Source: Paenibacillus arenilitoris (GTDB taxonomy: Bacteria > Bacillota > Bacilli > Paenibacillales > Paenibacillaceae). From it: a stretch of 64,000 bases of DNA. Every line of letters starts with the position of its first letter. The first letter of the stretch is position 1. Made by a program: the position numbers and the translations under genes. The stretch is from NCBI RefSeq assembly GCF_014705655.1, contig NZ_JACXIY010000023.1:62001-126000 (forward strand), read 5' to 3'. Below the pieces are notes generated by a model. That model did not search any database. It worked only from the letters and a program-made list of their open reading frames with translations, and had not been told where the DNA came from. This document shows positions 16,503-25,537 of the stretch, piece by piece.

Positions 16503-17261
16503 TCAGGTGTTGAAGCTTAACAGTAACGACTTGACGATTAAATACCAGCCGTCGACGAGGACGAACAAGAGCAGCTTGAACGGCAGCGATATCATGACCG
16601 GCGGAAGCATCATCATCCCCATCGCCATCAACGTGCTGGCGACGATCATGTCGATGATCAAGAACGGGATGAAAATCATGAATCCCATTTGGAACGCGGT
16701 CTTAAGCTCGCTTATCGCATAGGCGGGCACGAGCACCGTAAGCGGAATATCCTCGTAGGAAGCCGGTTTCTCCGTCTTCGTATAGTTCATGAACAATAGA
16801 AGATCCTTCTCCCTCGTATGGGAGAACATAAACTTCTTCATCGGGACGGCCGCTTGCTCGAACGCTTCGGTCTGCGTCATTTCGCCTTTCAAATAAGGCT
16901 GCAGCGCCGTTTCGTTTACTTGCGAGAAGGTTGGCGCCATAATAAAGAAAGTCAAGAACATGGCAAGCCCGATCAATACTTGGTTAGGCGGCATCATCTG
17001 GGTGCCCAGCGACGTTCGAACAAAACCGAGCACGATGACGATTCGGGTAAAGCTGGTCATTAACACCATGATCGCCGGCGCGATGCTTAAAACCGTAATC
17101 AATAGAAGAATGGACAGCGCGCTGGTGCCTGGCGCCTCGCCGTTGCCTTCCCCAATGTTAATGGAAATGTCGGGCAAAGGTTCGGCGAATGCTTGATTAT
17201 GAACGAACATGGCAAGCAGCTGCACGGCAACGATTGATATCCACCACTTACTTTTCATCAT
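16503..17261 (-). CDS. fliP: flagellar export gate protein FliP
   Basis: Core export-gate protein. The 252-residue product has a cleavable signal peptide (about residues 1-26, ending HNQAFA), then four helices with the family blocks MTSFTRIVIVLGFVR and QMMPPNQVLIGLAMFLTFF. The start overlaps the fliO stop by about 14 bases, so translation is probably coupled; no separate strong RBS is visible. Two adjacent ATGs make the exact start uncertain by one codon. Confidence 0.97.
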   Translation of the reverse strand: MMKSKWWISIVAVQLLAMFVHNQAFAEPLPDISINIGEGNGEAPGTSALSILLLITVLSIAPAIMVLMTSFTRIVIVLGFVRTSLGTQMMPPNQVLIGLAMFLTFFIMAPTFSQVNETALQPYLKGEMTQTEAFEQAAVPMKKFMFSHTREKDLLLFMNYTKTEKPASYEDIPLTVLVPAYAISELKTAFQMGFMIFIPFLIIDMIVASTLMAMGMMMLPPVMISLPFKLLLFVLVDGWYLIVKSLLLSFNT

Positions 17262-17892
17262 CCATCAACCGTTCGTTTGATTTTGGGTCGTGAAGCAGCG
17301 TTTCCAGCTGCTGCTTCCGTTCGGCTTGCTGGCTTAGCTTCTCCTGCAGTATCGTTTGGAAGGACGACGCCGAATTCCAACGTTCCCGCGTTGGCTCCGT
17401 CTTCTCTTGCCCGCTGCGTTTTTTTGCTTTATCAAGGAAACCTGCAAGCAAGTTATGCGGCCAGACCGACTCGGGCTTGCGTTCCAATTGGGCGATGACC
17501 GCGCGGACTTGCTCGGGATCGTCCAGCTTGTCAAGCAGCGTAATGCTCTCGCCGACTCCGACGATATAGACGCGGCCAGCGATCTCTACAGCCTGAATGG
17601 AACTATTTTGTCCGAGCGCGACGCCTCCGAGCGAGCGGAGCGAACGGTTCGTCCCCCAGGATCGGCCGCGCTGGGACAACCATTTGATCACGAGAACGAT
17701 AAGCACGATCACGATCGCAAGCGAGACGATAACCCATACGAGGCTGCCCGCCACGTTGCTTGTCCCGGTAAACGCGAGCTGCCCGCCGCGTTCCGCGCTG
17801 CTGCCGTCCGTAGCGGCAGCAGCCGCAAAGCGCGACCAATTCGCCATCCCCAGAGCAGACGCCGTCGAAATGCTCGAAAGAATGTTAAGCAT
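17248..17892 (-). CDS. fliO: flagellar export assembly protein FliO (FliZ)
   Basis: Accessory protein for assembly of the FliP-FliQ-FliR gate. The 214-residue product has a short N-terminal extension, one strong transmembrane helix at about 50-72, and a cytoplasmic beta-rich domain (RSLGGVALGQNSSIQAVEIAG) followed by a charged helical tail. The N-terminal part could be a signal segment. In B. subtilis the same gene is called fliZ. Position between cheY and fliP supports the call. Confidence 0.93.
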   Translation of the reverse strand: MLNILSSISTASALGMANWSRFAAAAATDGSSAERGGQLAFTGTSNVAGSLVWVIVSLAIVIVLIVLVIKWLSQRGRSWGTNRSLRSLGGVALGQNSSIQAVEIAGRVYIVGVGESITLLDKLDDPEQVRAVIAQLERKPESVWPHNLLAGFLDKAKKRSGQEKTEPTRERWNSASSFQTILQEKLSQQAERKQQLETLLHDPKSNERLMDDEK

Positions 17893-17904
17893 GGCTGGCT
17901 TCCG

Positions 17905-18270
17905 TTATCCGAGCGTTTTCTTGATCGCTTCGATGACGCGGTCGGCTTGGAATGGCTTGACGATGAAATCTTTGGCGCCCGCTTGAATGGCGTCGATAAC
18001 CATCGCTTGCTGCCCCATCGCGGAACACATGATCACTTTCGCGTTGCCGTCCATTTTTTTGATTTCTTTGAGGGCGGAAATGCCGTCCATTTCGGGCATC
18101 GTAATGTCCATCGTGGTCAGGTCCGGTTTCAATTCCTTGTACTTCTCTACTGCCTGCGCGCCGTCTTGGGCTTCACCGACGACCTCGTAGCCGTTTTTAG
18201 TCAAAATGTCCCGAATCATCATGCGCATGAATGCTGCGTCGTCTACGATAAGAATGCGGTTTGCCATCAT
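17905..18270 (-). CDS. cheY: chemotaxis response regulator CheY
   Basis: Single receiver domain (121 residues) that binds the flagellar switch when phosphorylated by CheA. The acidic pair is D10-D11, the phosphorylation site D55 (TTMDITMPEMDG), the switch residue in MCSAMGQQ, and the conserved Lys in DFIVKPF. RBS AGGAGG precedes two consecutive ATGs; either can serve. Adjacent to fliY, whose product dephosphorylates it. Confidence 0.98.
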   Translation of the reverse strand: MMANRILIVDDAAFMRMMIRDILTKNGYEVVGEAQDGAQAVEKYKELKPDLTTMDITMPEMDGISALKEIKKMDGNAKVIMCSAMGQQAMVIDAIQAGAKDFIVKPFQADRVIEAIKKTLG

Positions 18271-18288
18271 TTTTATCCTCCTAGGATG

Positions 18289-19548
18289 TTATTGTAATTT
18301 TTGAATGCGGTCCCATTGGCTTACGATATCCGTTACCCGTACGCCAAAGTTTTCATCGATGACGACAACCTCGCCTTTCGCGATCAGCTTGTTGTTCACC
18401 AAGATGTCGACTGGTTCGCCGGCCAGCTTGTCCAGCTCGATGATCGAACCTTGCGACAGTTCCAAAATATCCTTAATTTGCTTCTGGGTCCTTCCTAATT
18501 CTACCGTTACCTTCAGCGGAATGTCGAGCAACAAATTGAGGTTCGTATCCTCCGTTTGAACGTAGGAAGCATTGCCGAAATTCGCGAATTGAACGGGCTG
18601 AACGTTGACGTTTCGGTTCGCGGCGGGGCCGTATGTATGCGGTCCTGGCGGCTGCATCGGATAATCGTAACCCGGCACGGGCGCTTGGTACGGCATAGGC
18701 GGCACATGCTGCATCGGTGGCGCCATATTCGTCTGCGGCGGTACGGCATGAAGCTGGGCGGCTGCCGCAGTCTGCTGCATCGCGGCCGTTTGCTGCATTT
18801 CGGCCGAGAGCTGTGCGGCGGGTGGCTCCGGAGCCGCAGGCTTCGCGGGCTCATCCTCGACCACGCCCATAAGGATGTCAACCATTTGCTTTGCGAACGC
18901 GACCGGCAGCAGCTGCATGATCGTCGAATCGATCAGATCGCCGATCGTCAGCCGGAACGAGATTTTAATGAACGCGTCGACTTGCGGCAGATGATCCATG
19001 CCATCGCCTTTGTTGACGTCCAAAATATCGATGCCCGGCGGCGAAATGTTGACGAACCGGTTAAAAATCGTGGACATCGACGTAGCCGATGAGCCCATCA
19101 TCTGATTCATCGCTTCCTGCACGGCGCTGATATGAATTTCGTTCAGCTCTTCGACGGTAACTTCGCCTTCGCCTCCGAGCATCAGATCGGCGATGATTTG
19201 GGCGTCCTTCGTCTTGATGACCAGAGAATTGATACCCTGGAAGCCGTCAACGTATTGCACGCTTACCGCGACATGCGGCTTAGGAAACACGTCGGCCAGT
19301 TCTTCCTTCTTGACCAGCGTGACTTGTGGCGTCGTGATGTCGACTTTTTTCCCGAGCAGCGTCGATAAAGCGGTCGCCGCGCTGCCGAACGTGATGTTGC
19401 CGATTTCTCCGAGCGCATCCTGCTCCAGGGACGATAAATAATCGGATAGCACATCCTTGCCGGAGGATGGCGCGGGTTCCGGCTCGTTGGACGACTGACG
19501 AAGCAGCGCGTCGATCTCCTCTTGCGACAAATAATCTTTACTCATCAT
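18289..19548 (-). CDS. fliY: flagellar switch protein and CheY-P phosphatase FliY
   Basis: Switch-complex protein joining an N-terminal CheY-interacting peptide (YLSQEEIDALL), a CheC-type phosphatase domain with D-x3-E-x2-N (DALGEIGN) and S-x3-E-x2-N (SAVQEAMN) motifs, a long Gln/Pro/Met-rich linker (about 225-320), and a C-terminal SpoA/FliN domain. I use the ATG at 19548, giving 419 residues; the longer frame starts with a TTG inside fliM. The gene overlaps the end of fliM. Confidence 0.96.
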   Translation of the reverse strand: MMSKDYLSQEEIDALLRQSSNEPEPAPSSGKDVLSDYLSSLEQDALGEIGNITFGSAATALSTLLGKKVDITTPQVTLVKKEELADVFPKPHVAVSVQYVDGFQGINSLVIKTKDAQIIADLMLGGEGEVTVEELNEIHISAVQEAMNQMMGSSATSMSTIFNRFVNISPPGIDILDVNKGDGMDHLPQVDAFIKISFRLTIGDLIDSTIMQLLPVAFAKQMVDILMGVVEDEPAKPAAPEPPAAQLSAEMQQTAAMQQTAAAAQLHAVPPQTNMAPPMQHVPPMPYQAPVPGYDYPMQPPGPHTYGPAANRNVNVQPVQFANFGNASYVQTEDTNLNLLLDIPLKVTVELGRTQKQIKDILELSQGSIIELDKLAGEPVDILVNNKLIAKGEVVVIDENFGVRVTDIVSQWDRIQKLQ

Positions 19549-20539
19549 GGTTTTCTTCAACCCCTTCGCTAATAACCTCGTCCACTTGAACGGCCAGCCG
19601 ATCTTTGACGGAGCCCGGGCTGCCGATGAATTTGAGCTTGTCGCCGACCTTGATCCTCAGCCCTTCATCTACCGCCTTATTCAGCGAAATGACGTCGCCC
19701 ACGTTCAATCCGAGAAACTCTTTGATCGTGATGGAGGATTCGCCAAGTTCCGCGACGATCGGAAGCTTCGCTTTGCTGAGCCGCTGCTCCAATATTTCTT
19801 TTTCCTCGGGGGCGCGCGCTTTCTTCTGCGACACGAACCAGTGATGGACGGACAACCTGGACATAATCGGCTCGATGACCACGTGAGGGATACATAAGTT
19901 GATCATGCCGGTCGTATCCCCGATTTTGGTGCTGAAGGAGATGAGCGCGATCGTCTCGTTCGGTGATACGATCTGCATGAACTGCGGGTTCGTCTCGAGC
20001 GCTTCCAGTCTCGGCGAAATGTCGATTACCGTACGCCAAGCCTCCTGCAGACTCTCGAACGTCCGACTGAAGATCCGCTCCATGACGATCGTTTCGATCT
20101 CGGTCAGATTGCTGATCTTCGCCGGCGCCGCCCCTTGGCCGCCCAGCATGCGATCCACCATGGCAAAAGCCACGTTCGGGTGAACTTCGAGCACCATCCG
20201 CCCTTCCAGCGGCTCCGCTTCGAATATGTTCAAAATCGTCATCTTCGGAATCGAACGAATGAATTCGTCATAAGGCAGCTGCTCGACCTGTACGACATTA
20301 ATTTGAACGAATGTGCGGAGTTGCGCTGAGAAATAGGTTGTCAAATATCGCGCGAAGTTTTCGTGTATACGGGTCAAACTGCGAATATGATCTTTCGAAA
20401 AACGAACCGCGCGCTTGAAGTCGTAGACGCTGACCTTGCGCGTCGTCTCTTCCTTCTTCAGGTCCTCCGCATCCATCTCCCCCGACGACAAGGCGGCCAG
20501 AAGGGCGTCGATCTCGTTCTGCGATAAAACATCAACCAA
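19538..20539 (-). CDS. fliM: flagellar motor switch protein FliM
   Basis: Switch protein that binds CheY-P and FliG. The N-terminal CheY-binding peptide is VLSQNEIDALLAALSSGEMD, followed by a CheC-like middle domain and a C-terminal SpoA domain. The best start is the TTG at 20539, with AAGGAGG eight bases upstream (333 residues); the GTG at 20548 lies inside the ribosome binding site. The use of TTG in the operon's switch gene may keep its translation low. Confidence 0.97.
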   Translation of the reverse strand: MVDVLSQNEIDALLAALSSGEMDAEDLKKEETTRKVSVYDFKRAVRFSKDHIRSLTRIHENFARYLTTYFSAQLRTFVQINVVQVEQLPYDEFIRSIPKMTILNIFEAEPLEGRMVLEVHPNVAFAMVDRMLGGQGAAPAKISNLTEIETIVMERIFSRTFESLQEAWRTVIDISPRLEALETNPQFMQIVSPNETIALISFSTKIGDTTGMINLCIPHVVIEPIMSRLSVHHWFVSQKKARAPEEKEILEQRLSKAKLPIVAELGESSITIKEFLGLNVGDVISLNKAVDEGLRIKVGDKLKFIGSPGSVKDRLAVQVDEVISEGVEENHDE

Positions 20540-20576
20540 TTTTCTCACCTCCTTCGAGGAATGTCGGCATCATTCG

Positions 20577-21041
20577 TTAAAGCTCCTGAATCATGAAATT
20601 CGTGATCTCTACTTTAACCAGCTTCCCTTTCGGGATGATGGGGTTAATCAAATTTAGAAGTTTCGATTCCAGGGCGTCCTCGCCCTGCGAGCCGTTAAAT
20701 TGATCGGCCGTCATGTCCGCAACGGTGCGGTTAATAATCGGTCTAACTTCAATTTCCAGCAGCTTATCGAAGTCCTCTTTCGTTTTCTTGCTGTCCAGCT
20801 GGAAGGCGAAGCTAAGCACGACGACGTATTCGGCGTCTTTTAAATTTCGTCTGAAGTCTTTCAGTTCCGAGGTGACCTCGACCCGCTCGTCCGCGGACAG
20901 CACCTCGACCTCGATCGTTTCCGTCTCCGGCGACTCTTCCTTCGGATCCGCGAAAAACGATTTAAACAATATAATCGATACGATCGCAATGAGCGTAATG
21001 GACAGCAAAATCGTAATTAGCCATGGTAGCATCTTTTTCAT
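20577..21041 (-). CDS. fliL: flagellar basal body-associated protein FliL
   Basis: Single-pass membrane protein (154 residues) that surrounds the stator. It has a transmembrane helix at about 7-28 and a periplasm-side stomatin-like domain with the VLSFAFQLDSKKT and VRPIINRTVADM blocks. The start overlaps the swrD stop in an ATGA, with GGAGGG upstream. Confidence 0.95.
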   Translation of the reverse strand: MKKMLPWLITILLSITLIAIVSIILFKSFFADPKEESPETETIEVEVLSADERVEVTSELKDFRRNLKDAEYVVVLSFAFQLDSKKTKEDFDKLLEIEVRPIINRTVADMTADQFNGSQGEDALESKLLNLINPIIPKGKLVKVEITNFMIQEL

Positions 21042-21265
21042 GACGAGGGACCCTCCGTATGCTCACTCTTTTGGGCCGCCGCTATAAGGCCGATTGAACG
21101 AAGATACTGCACGTTTAACGATACCAGTTCCGCCGACTTTTCCTTCACGACGAGCTTCTTGCCCGTCGTAAGCGTAATAACCGTATCGGCGGACTCTTCG
21201 ATTAATTCGATGAGAAGAGCGTTGATTATGACTTTAGTGCCGTTGAGACGCGTTACGGTAATCAT
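21038..21265 (-). CDS. swrD: FlbD/SwrD-family swarming motility protein
   Basis: Small protein of 75 residues with the FlbD-family pattern MITVTRLNGTKVIINALLIE and an IEESADTVITLTTGKK block. In B. subtilis the equivalent (ylzI/swrD) raises flagellar torque for swarming. It is placed between flgE and fliL, and has a GGGGGG RBS six bases before the ATG. Confidence 0.93.
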   Translation of the reverse strand: MITVTRLNGTKVIINALLIELIEESADTVITLTTGKKLVVKEKSAELVSLNVQYLRSIGLIAAAQKSEHTEGPSS

Positions 21266-21320
21266 GAGTGACCCCCCACACCTAGGGAGGCCTTACGCCT
21301 CCCGCCGAGTTATGACTTGC

Positions 21321-22139
21321 TTATCGTTTCAAGTTGACGACTTCCTGCAAAATTTCGTCGGATGTCGTAATGATGCGCGAATTTGCCTGGAAGCCGCGCT
21401 GCGCGACGATCATCTCCGTAAATTCGGCCGTCAAGTCGACGTTTGACATTTCAAGCTGGCCGGCGATAATCGCGCCCGTGCCGAATTCCGGATCGCCCGC
21501 GAAGCTCAGGAAGCCCTCGATGTCGGCTTCGGGGTTGGCGTTGGCCGTTACGCGGTACATGTTGCCGCCCAGCTTCTCAAGACCGCTCGGGTTAACGACT
21601 TTCGCGACGCCGATCTGCTCGATCGGCTCCGTGCCGTCTGCCGTTACGCCCATGATCGTGCCGTCCTGGCCGATCGAGAACGCCGTTACGGCCTCGTCAA
21701 GCGTGATGATGTCGCCGGCGGACGATAGTACGAAATAACCGTCGGATGTAACGAGCTGCCTGTTCGAGTCGAGCGTAAAGTTGCCTGCGCGCGTCAGCAG
21801 CATCTCCGAGTCTTCATTGGCGCGAACGACAAAAAATCCGTCTCCATCTATCCGCAGGTCCGTCGGCTGATTCGTGGTCATGGCGCTGCCCGCGGTATGT
21901 ACCGTGTCGATCGAGCTGATCGACACGCCAAGGCCGATCTGCTTCGCGTTCACGCCGCCGCGTTCGCCTTCTTCCGGTGCCGTAACGCCCGCAACCGTCT
22001 GGCTGAGAATGTCTTTAAACATGACGCGGCCGGCTTTGAAGCCTACCGTATTGACGTTCGCGATATTGTTGCCGATTACGTCCAGCTTCGTTTGAAACCC
22101 GCGCATGCCGCTGACGCCCGAATACATCGATCTAAGCAT
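21321..22139 (-). CDS. flgE: flagellar hook protein (FlgE; called FlgG in older bacilli annotation)
   Basis: Product of 272 residues with the N-terminal rod/hook signature (DVIGNNIANVNTVGFKAGR), the central beta domain with RIDGDGFFVV, and the C-terminal helical segment (EMIVAQRGFQANSRIITTSD) that assembles inside the hook channel. Length is short for a hook protein of Gram-negatives but normal for bacilli, where the gene in this position makes the hook. A strong AGGAGG-type RBS precedes the ATG, after a 122-bp gap from the TIGR02530 gene. Confidence 0.93.
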   Translation of the reverse strand: MLRSMYSGVSGMRGFQTKLDVIGNNIANVNTVGFKAGRVMFKDILSQTVAGVTAPEEGERGGVNAKQIGLGVSISSIDTVHTAGSAMTTNQPTDLRIDGDGFFVVRANEDSEMLLTRAGNFTLDSNRQLVTSDGYFVLSSAGDIITLDEAVTAFSIGQDGTIMGVTADGTEPIEQIGVAKVVNPSGLEKLGGNMYRVTANANPEADIEGFLSFAGDPEFGTGAIIAGQLEMSNVDLTAEFTEMIVAQRGFQANSRIITTSDEILQEVVNLKR

Positions 22140-22261
22140 TGAATTTTTCCTCCTATTATAATGAATGAATGGATGACGGAACTGTATCGACTCGCGATTT
22201 CCCGCGCTATCCGAGCTGCTTCAATCGGTCCGCAGCCCGAGGCTCCCGGATAGGTCCAGCC

Positions 22262-22636
22262 TTACGATAAAATAATAGCGCTGTCGATCTGGGTGAATAC
22301 GTTGCTTCTCATTTGGCCGCCGTCCATCGCCGTCACGACCGTCCGGCTTGGCACGTTCACGATCATCGCGATATCGCGGAACACGATCAACGAATCCTGA
22401 GCGCCCTTCGATTCCGCTTCGTCCACGGCGTTCATGATTTTCGTAAGCGATTCCGGCTGCAAATGAATGCCGCGCTGCTGCATGCGGACTTCCGCGTGAT
22501 GGCTGAATTTCAGCACCTTGGCGTCGAGCATGTCCCGGAATTCCGTCGATTGCGACGATCGCCCGCCCGGCTTGCCCGGCTGCAAAGGCGTCGATTTCAA
22601 CGGAAAGAGATGTCCGATCTTCATGCGATCGTTCAT
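22262..22636 (-). CDS. TIGR02530-family flagellar operon protein
   Basis: Product of 124 residues, soluble, with conserved blocks VLKFSHHAEVRMQQRGI, KIMNAVDEAESKG and SLIVFRDIAMIVNVPSRTV. This family is found only between flgD and flgE in Firmicutes flagellar operons; its function is not known. The position suggests a hook-assembly role. The start overlaps the flgD stop (ATGA). Confidence 0.9.
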   Translation of the reverse strand: MNDRMKIGHLFPLKSTPLQPGKPGGRSSQSTEFRDMLDAKVLKFSHHAEVRMQQRGIHLQPESLTKIMNAVDEAESKGAQDSLIVFRDIAMIVNVPSRTVVTAMDGGQMRSNVFTQIDSAIILS

Positions 22637-23121
22637 GACTCGCGATCCCCTTCCCCGGAATCAAAAGAGCCTGCGTCGTCGTCCTCCCCGGATGTCTTCG
22701 ATATGGAAGTTACGTAATCAAGCGCGATTTCTTCTCCGTCGACCGAAGCGTACAGCACGCCTTCCTTGGATAGGATGGAATCGACCACGCCGCTTAAAGT
22801 CTGAATTTCTCCCGCATCGTCATATTCGTTCCATTCGATCGTTTTGCCGATCAGGCTGGAAGCCGAACCGATATTTTGCCGAAGCAGCGATAGCTCCGTC
22901 GCCATATTCATCAGCTGCTCGACGGACGTGAATTGCGCCATCTGGGCAATGAACTCCTTGTCCTGCAGCGGCTGCATCGGATCCTGGTTTCGAAGCTGCG
23001 TAACGAGAATGCTTAGAAATTGATCCTTCCCGAGCGTATCGTTTTTTTTGGCGGCTGCCGCCCGCACGTTTTCCGTGCTGTAATTGGGCCAGACGACTTT
23101 GGTCGAAACGCTGTCTGCCAT
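22633..23121 (-). CDS. flgD: flagellar hook-capping protein FlgD
   Basis: Scaffold at the tip of the growing hook. The product (162 residues) has the N-terminal blocks LGKDQFLSILVTQLRNQDPMQPLQD and FIAQMAQFTSVEQLMNM that define FlgD. The C-terminal part is short, with an acidic tail, as in other bacilli. RBS GGAGGTGAT is five bases before the ATG. Confidence 0.96.
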   Translation of the reverse strand: MADSVSTKVVWPNYSTENVRAAAAKKNDTLGKDQFLSILVTQLRNQDPMQPLQDKEFIAQMAQFTSVEQLMNMATELSLLRQNIGSASSLIGKTIEWNEYDDAGEIQTLSGVVDSILSKEGVLYASVDGEEIALDYVTSISKTSGEDDDAGSFDSGEGDRES

Positions 23122-23161
23122 TTCTGATCACCTCCGATCAATCAAGCCTTGCGCCTACCCA

Positions 23162-24547
23162 TTAGGCTCTCACGTTAATCCCCCTGCCGAATCCAAGTCC
23201 CTGGACCGCGGCTTGTTCAACCAATTCGGTTTCAAAACGAACTTCATCGGCTCCCTCGCCTCCGCTGAATAGCTGTCTGGAGGATTCATGCTGCCTGCCG
23301 CCGCCTTGTCCTTGGTGCTGCTGGGACCAAAGCGTATCCGTCTGCCCCTGCGAAACCTCGAGCTTGTCGACCGTTATTCCTTGCGCCTGGAGCGCTGCGC
23401 GGAGCTGGGCCATCTGGTTGTCCAGCATATCTTTGGCCATCGCCGTGTCCGTTTGGAATACGGCCGTCAGCAAGCCGTTTTGCATCGAGATGCGAACGTC
23501 CACCTGGCCCAAATGCTCGGGGAACAATTGCAGCTTCGCTTCGGAGATGCCGTTTACTGTCGTTACGTCGAACCTTTGAACGATCATGCCCGTCATGGTC
23601 TCGGCGAACTGATCCGCTGCGACAAATGACGCAGCCGCGCCAGCCGTTGCATGGACGGTCAGCGGAGCAAATCCGCGCGTCAGTTCCGCATTGGCCGTTC
23701 CGTGCGGCATTTGCGGAATCGCTTCAATTACGGTTCCCGCTTGCTCCGTTATTGCCAAGGATTCAAGCTGCTGAGCCGAGACCGCGGTGAACGCGGGATG
23801 AACGGCTTGTTGCGAAAGCCGCTGCAGCATAGTTGCCGCCTCCGGTTGAGGGACGCTCTGAACGGCGAATAATTGCGTCGCGACCGATGCTTCAGGCTTT
23901 AACCGGAAATTATTAGCCGATGCCGGCTCCTGTTCCAGAAGCTGCGCCAACGCTTGAAGCTGGTGGCCGATAAAAACCGTCGGATCCTGCTGCTGCACCC
24001 GCTTGACGTTTCCTTGCTGGAGCACGGCTTGCAGTTGAAGCAGCGCGTCTTGAAGACTGCTTTTGAGGCTTGCCGTCAATTGAACGCCAAGCTCGGACGC
24101 TTGCCCCCCATCCTCTCCGCTTGCCGCGGCAGCGACCGGTTGAATGATCGCGGACGGAACGCCAAGCAGCGCAAGCAGCGCGTTCATTTGATCGAGAGCG
24201 GCTTCCAACTGATGCAGGTCGTGTTGTTCCGTCTCTGCGGATTGACCGCCATCCTCCGTCGGAGCTTCCAATTGCTCGATAAGGCCGTCAATGATCGCGA
24301 GCAGGTCGGACAGCGATGTCCCGGTCTGACCGGCACTGGCAGTCGCGGCTTCGGGAACGGCTGGGCCGGCTAGGTATGGAACCGGCGAGGTGCTCTCTCC
24401 GCCCGCCGATATCCCGCCGTTTATTTGCCGGATCAGCGCTTTTTGGAAATCGGCGCCGCCCGCGCCATTGGCGCTCGCTCCGCTCGCCGGCGTTGACGGT
24501 TGCGTCTGCGACGGCGTCGTAACCGATTGTGAAACGATCATTTCCAT
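23162..24547 (-). CDS. fliK: flagellar hook-length control protein FliK
   Basis: Secreted ruler that measures the hook and triggers the FlhB switch. The 461-residue product is Gln/Ala-rich for its first 340 residues, followed by a folded C-terminal Flg_hook domain with LQLFPEHLGQVDVRISMQNG (about 355-375). The start is taken as ATG 24547, eight bases after AAAGGGGG; the GTG at 24556 is in the RBS. A second FliK-like gene lies at 45120-46994. Confidence 0.93.
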   Translation of the reverse strand: MEMIVSQSVTTPSQTQPSTPASGASANGAGGADFQKALIRQINGGISAGGESTSPVPYLAGPAVPEAATASAGQTGTSLSDLLAIIDGLIEQLEAPTEDGGQSAETEQHDLHQLEAALDQMNALLALLGVPSAIIQPVAAAASGEDGGQASELGVQLTASLKSSLQDALLQLQAVLQQGNVKRVQQQDPTVFIGHQLQALAQLLEQEPASANNFRLKPEASVATQLFAVQSVPQPEAATMLQRLSQQAVHPAFTAVSAQQLESLAITEQAGTVIEAIPQMPHGTANAELTRGFAPLTVHATAGAAASFVAADQFAETMTGMIVQRFDVTTVNGISEAKLQLFPEHLGQVDVRISMQNGLLTAVFQTDTAMAKDMLDNQMAQLRAALQAQGITVDKLEVSQGQTDTLWSQQHQGQGGGRQHESSRQLFSGGEGADEVRFETELVEQAAVQGLGFGRGINVRA

Positions 24548-24596
24548 CTTTTTCACCCCCTTTCCGAAACCGGAATTCCATTCGGCAAGGCTAAGC

Positions 24597-25502
24597 TCAA
24601 GTGCCGGTCATTAATTTGGAAACAAGCTGGGCGGCAATCGCGTCGTTTATGCCCGACATTTCGGCCAGAATGCCCGAACGGGTCTGGTCGTCCACCGCAT
24701 TCAGGATGCGAAGCACTTTGCTCGGGCTAACCTCCGCCATCTTGATCAACAGCTCGGCGGCGCTTTTGGCATCCATCGCGGTAAAGGTGGCGCCAAGCTG
24801 CTCTTGATCGAGCACCGTGGATGGCGTCTTGGTTTCGGCCGGCGTCTGCTTGTTCAGTCTGGCCTGCAGCGCCGCGATCTGCAAATCCTTGGCCGTCACG
24901 TTGTCCTTAAGCATCATCGCCGCATCCGCCGCGGTCTGCGGATTCATTTTTTCCATGATGCGCACGCGGTCGTCCGCGCGCATATTGGCGAAGACGAGCA
25001 CCATTTCCTCGAGCGTCATGCTTTGCAGAATCGGGGCGGCTTTGCTCGGCGTAATTTTGGAGAACATGCCGGACAGCTCCTGGATCTTCGCTTGATACTG
25101 CTCGTCCTCGAGCAGCTGTTCCTCGCTCGACGCTTTGAGCTGCGTATTATCGGCCTTCAACCCGTTGACCTCTTGCTCGAGCGTCGACTTCGCTTGATTC
25201 GCCGCCGCCAGCTCGCTCTCGATCGCGGTAAGCTGGGCTTGCAGATCGGCGATCTTCGCCGACAAGTTGGCCGACTTTATTTCTTCGTCGTCCAGAATGG
25301 CTCCTGCAACCTTTGGCTCGGGAAGCACGTCTTTGAGGAGAGGTACATTGTTGCCGACTTCAAGCATCTTGTTGCGGAAATCCATGTTGAATAACGTATA
25401 AAGCACGCCGAGCAGCACAATCGCGAATAAGACCGGCGTCATCAAGAACATAAGCCGCTCCATAGCGCTGTAGCCCTGCTTTTCCGTTTCGGGTCCAGCC
25501 AT
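24597..25502 (-). CDS. MotE/YlxF-like protein with MgtE-N-type repeats
   Basis: Product of 301 residues with an N-terminal transmembrane helix (about 22-42), a coiled coil (about 75-140), then two copies of a helical segment like the MgtE N-terminal domain (about 145-200, SKAAPILQSMTLEEMVLVF; and 235-295, SPSKVLRILNAVD). This is the MotE/YlxF type found between fliJ and fliK in bacilli. Exact function is unclear; it may be a secretion or motor accessory chaperone. ATG 25502 is chosen since GAGGGAG lies eight bases upstream. Confidence 0.85.
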   Translation of the reverse strand: MAGPETEKQGYSAMERLMFLMTPVLFAIVLLGVLYTLFNMDFRNKMLEVGNNVPLLKDVLPEPKVAGAILDDEEIKSANLSAKIADLQAQLTAIESELAAANQAKSTLEQEVNGLKADNTQLKASSEEQLLEDEQYQAKIQELSGMFSKITPSKAAPILQSMTLEEMVLVFANMRADDRVRIMEKMNPQTAADAAMMLKDNVTAKDLQIAALQARLNKQTPAETKTPSTVLDQEQLGATFTAMDAKSAAELLIKMAEVSPSKVLRILNAVDDQTRSGILAEMSGINDAIAAQLVSKLMTGT

Positions 25503-25537
25503 TTCGTTCACTCCCTCTAGCCGGCGTCACATGCGTG

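Noticed and set aside
22221..22664. 147-codon frame overlapping the TIGR02530 gene
   Set aside because: Different frame on the same strand as a conserved family gene; low-complexity Arg/Gly/Ala translation.
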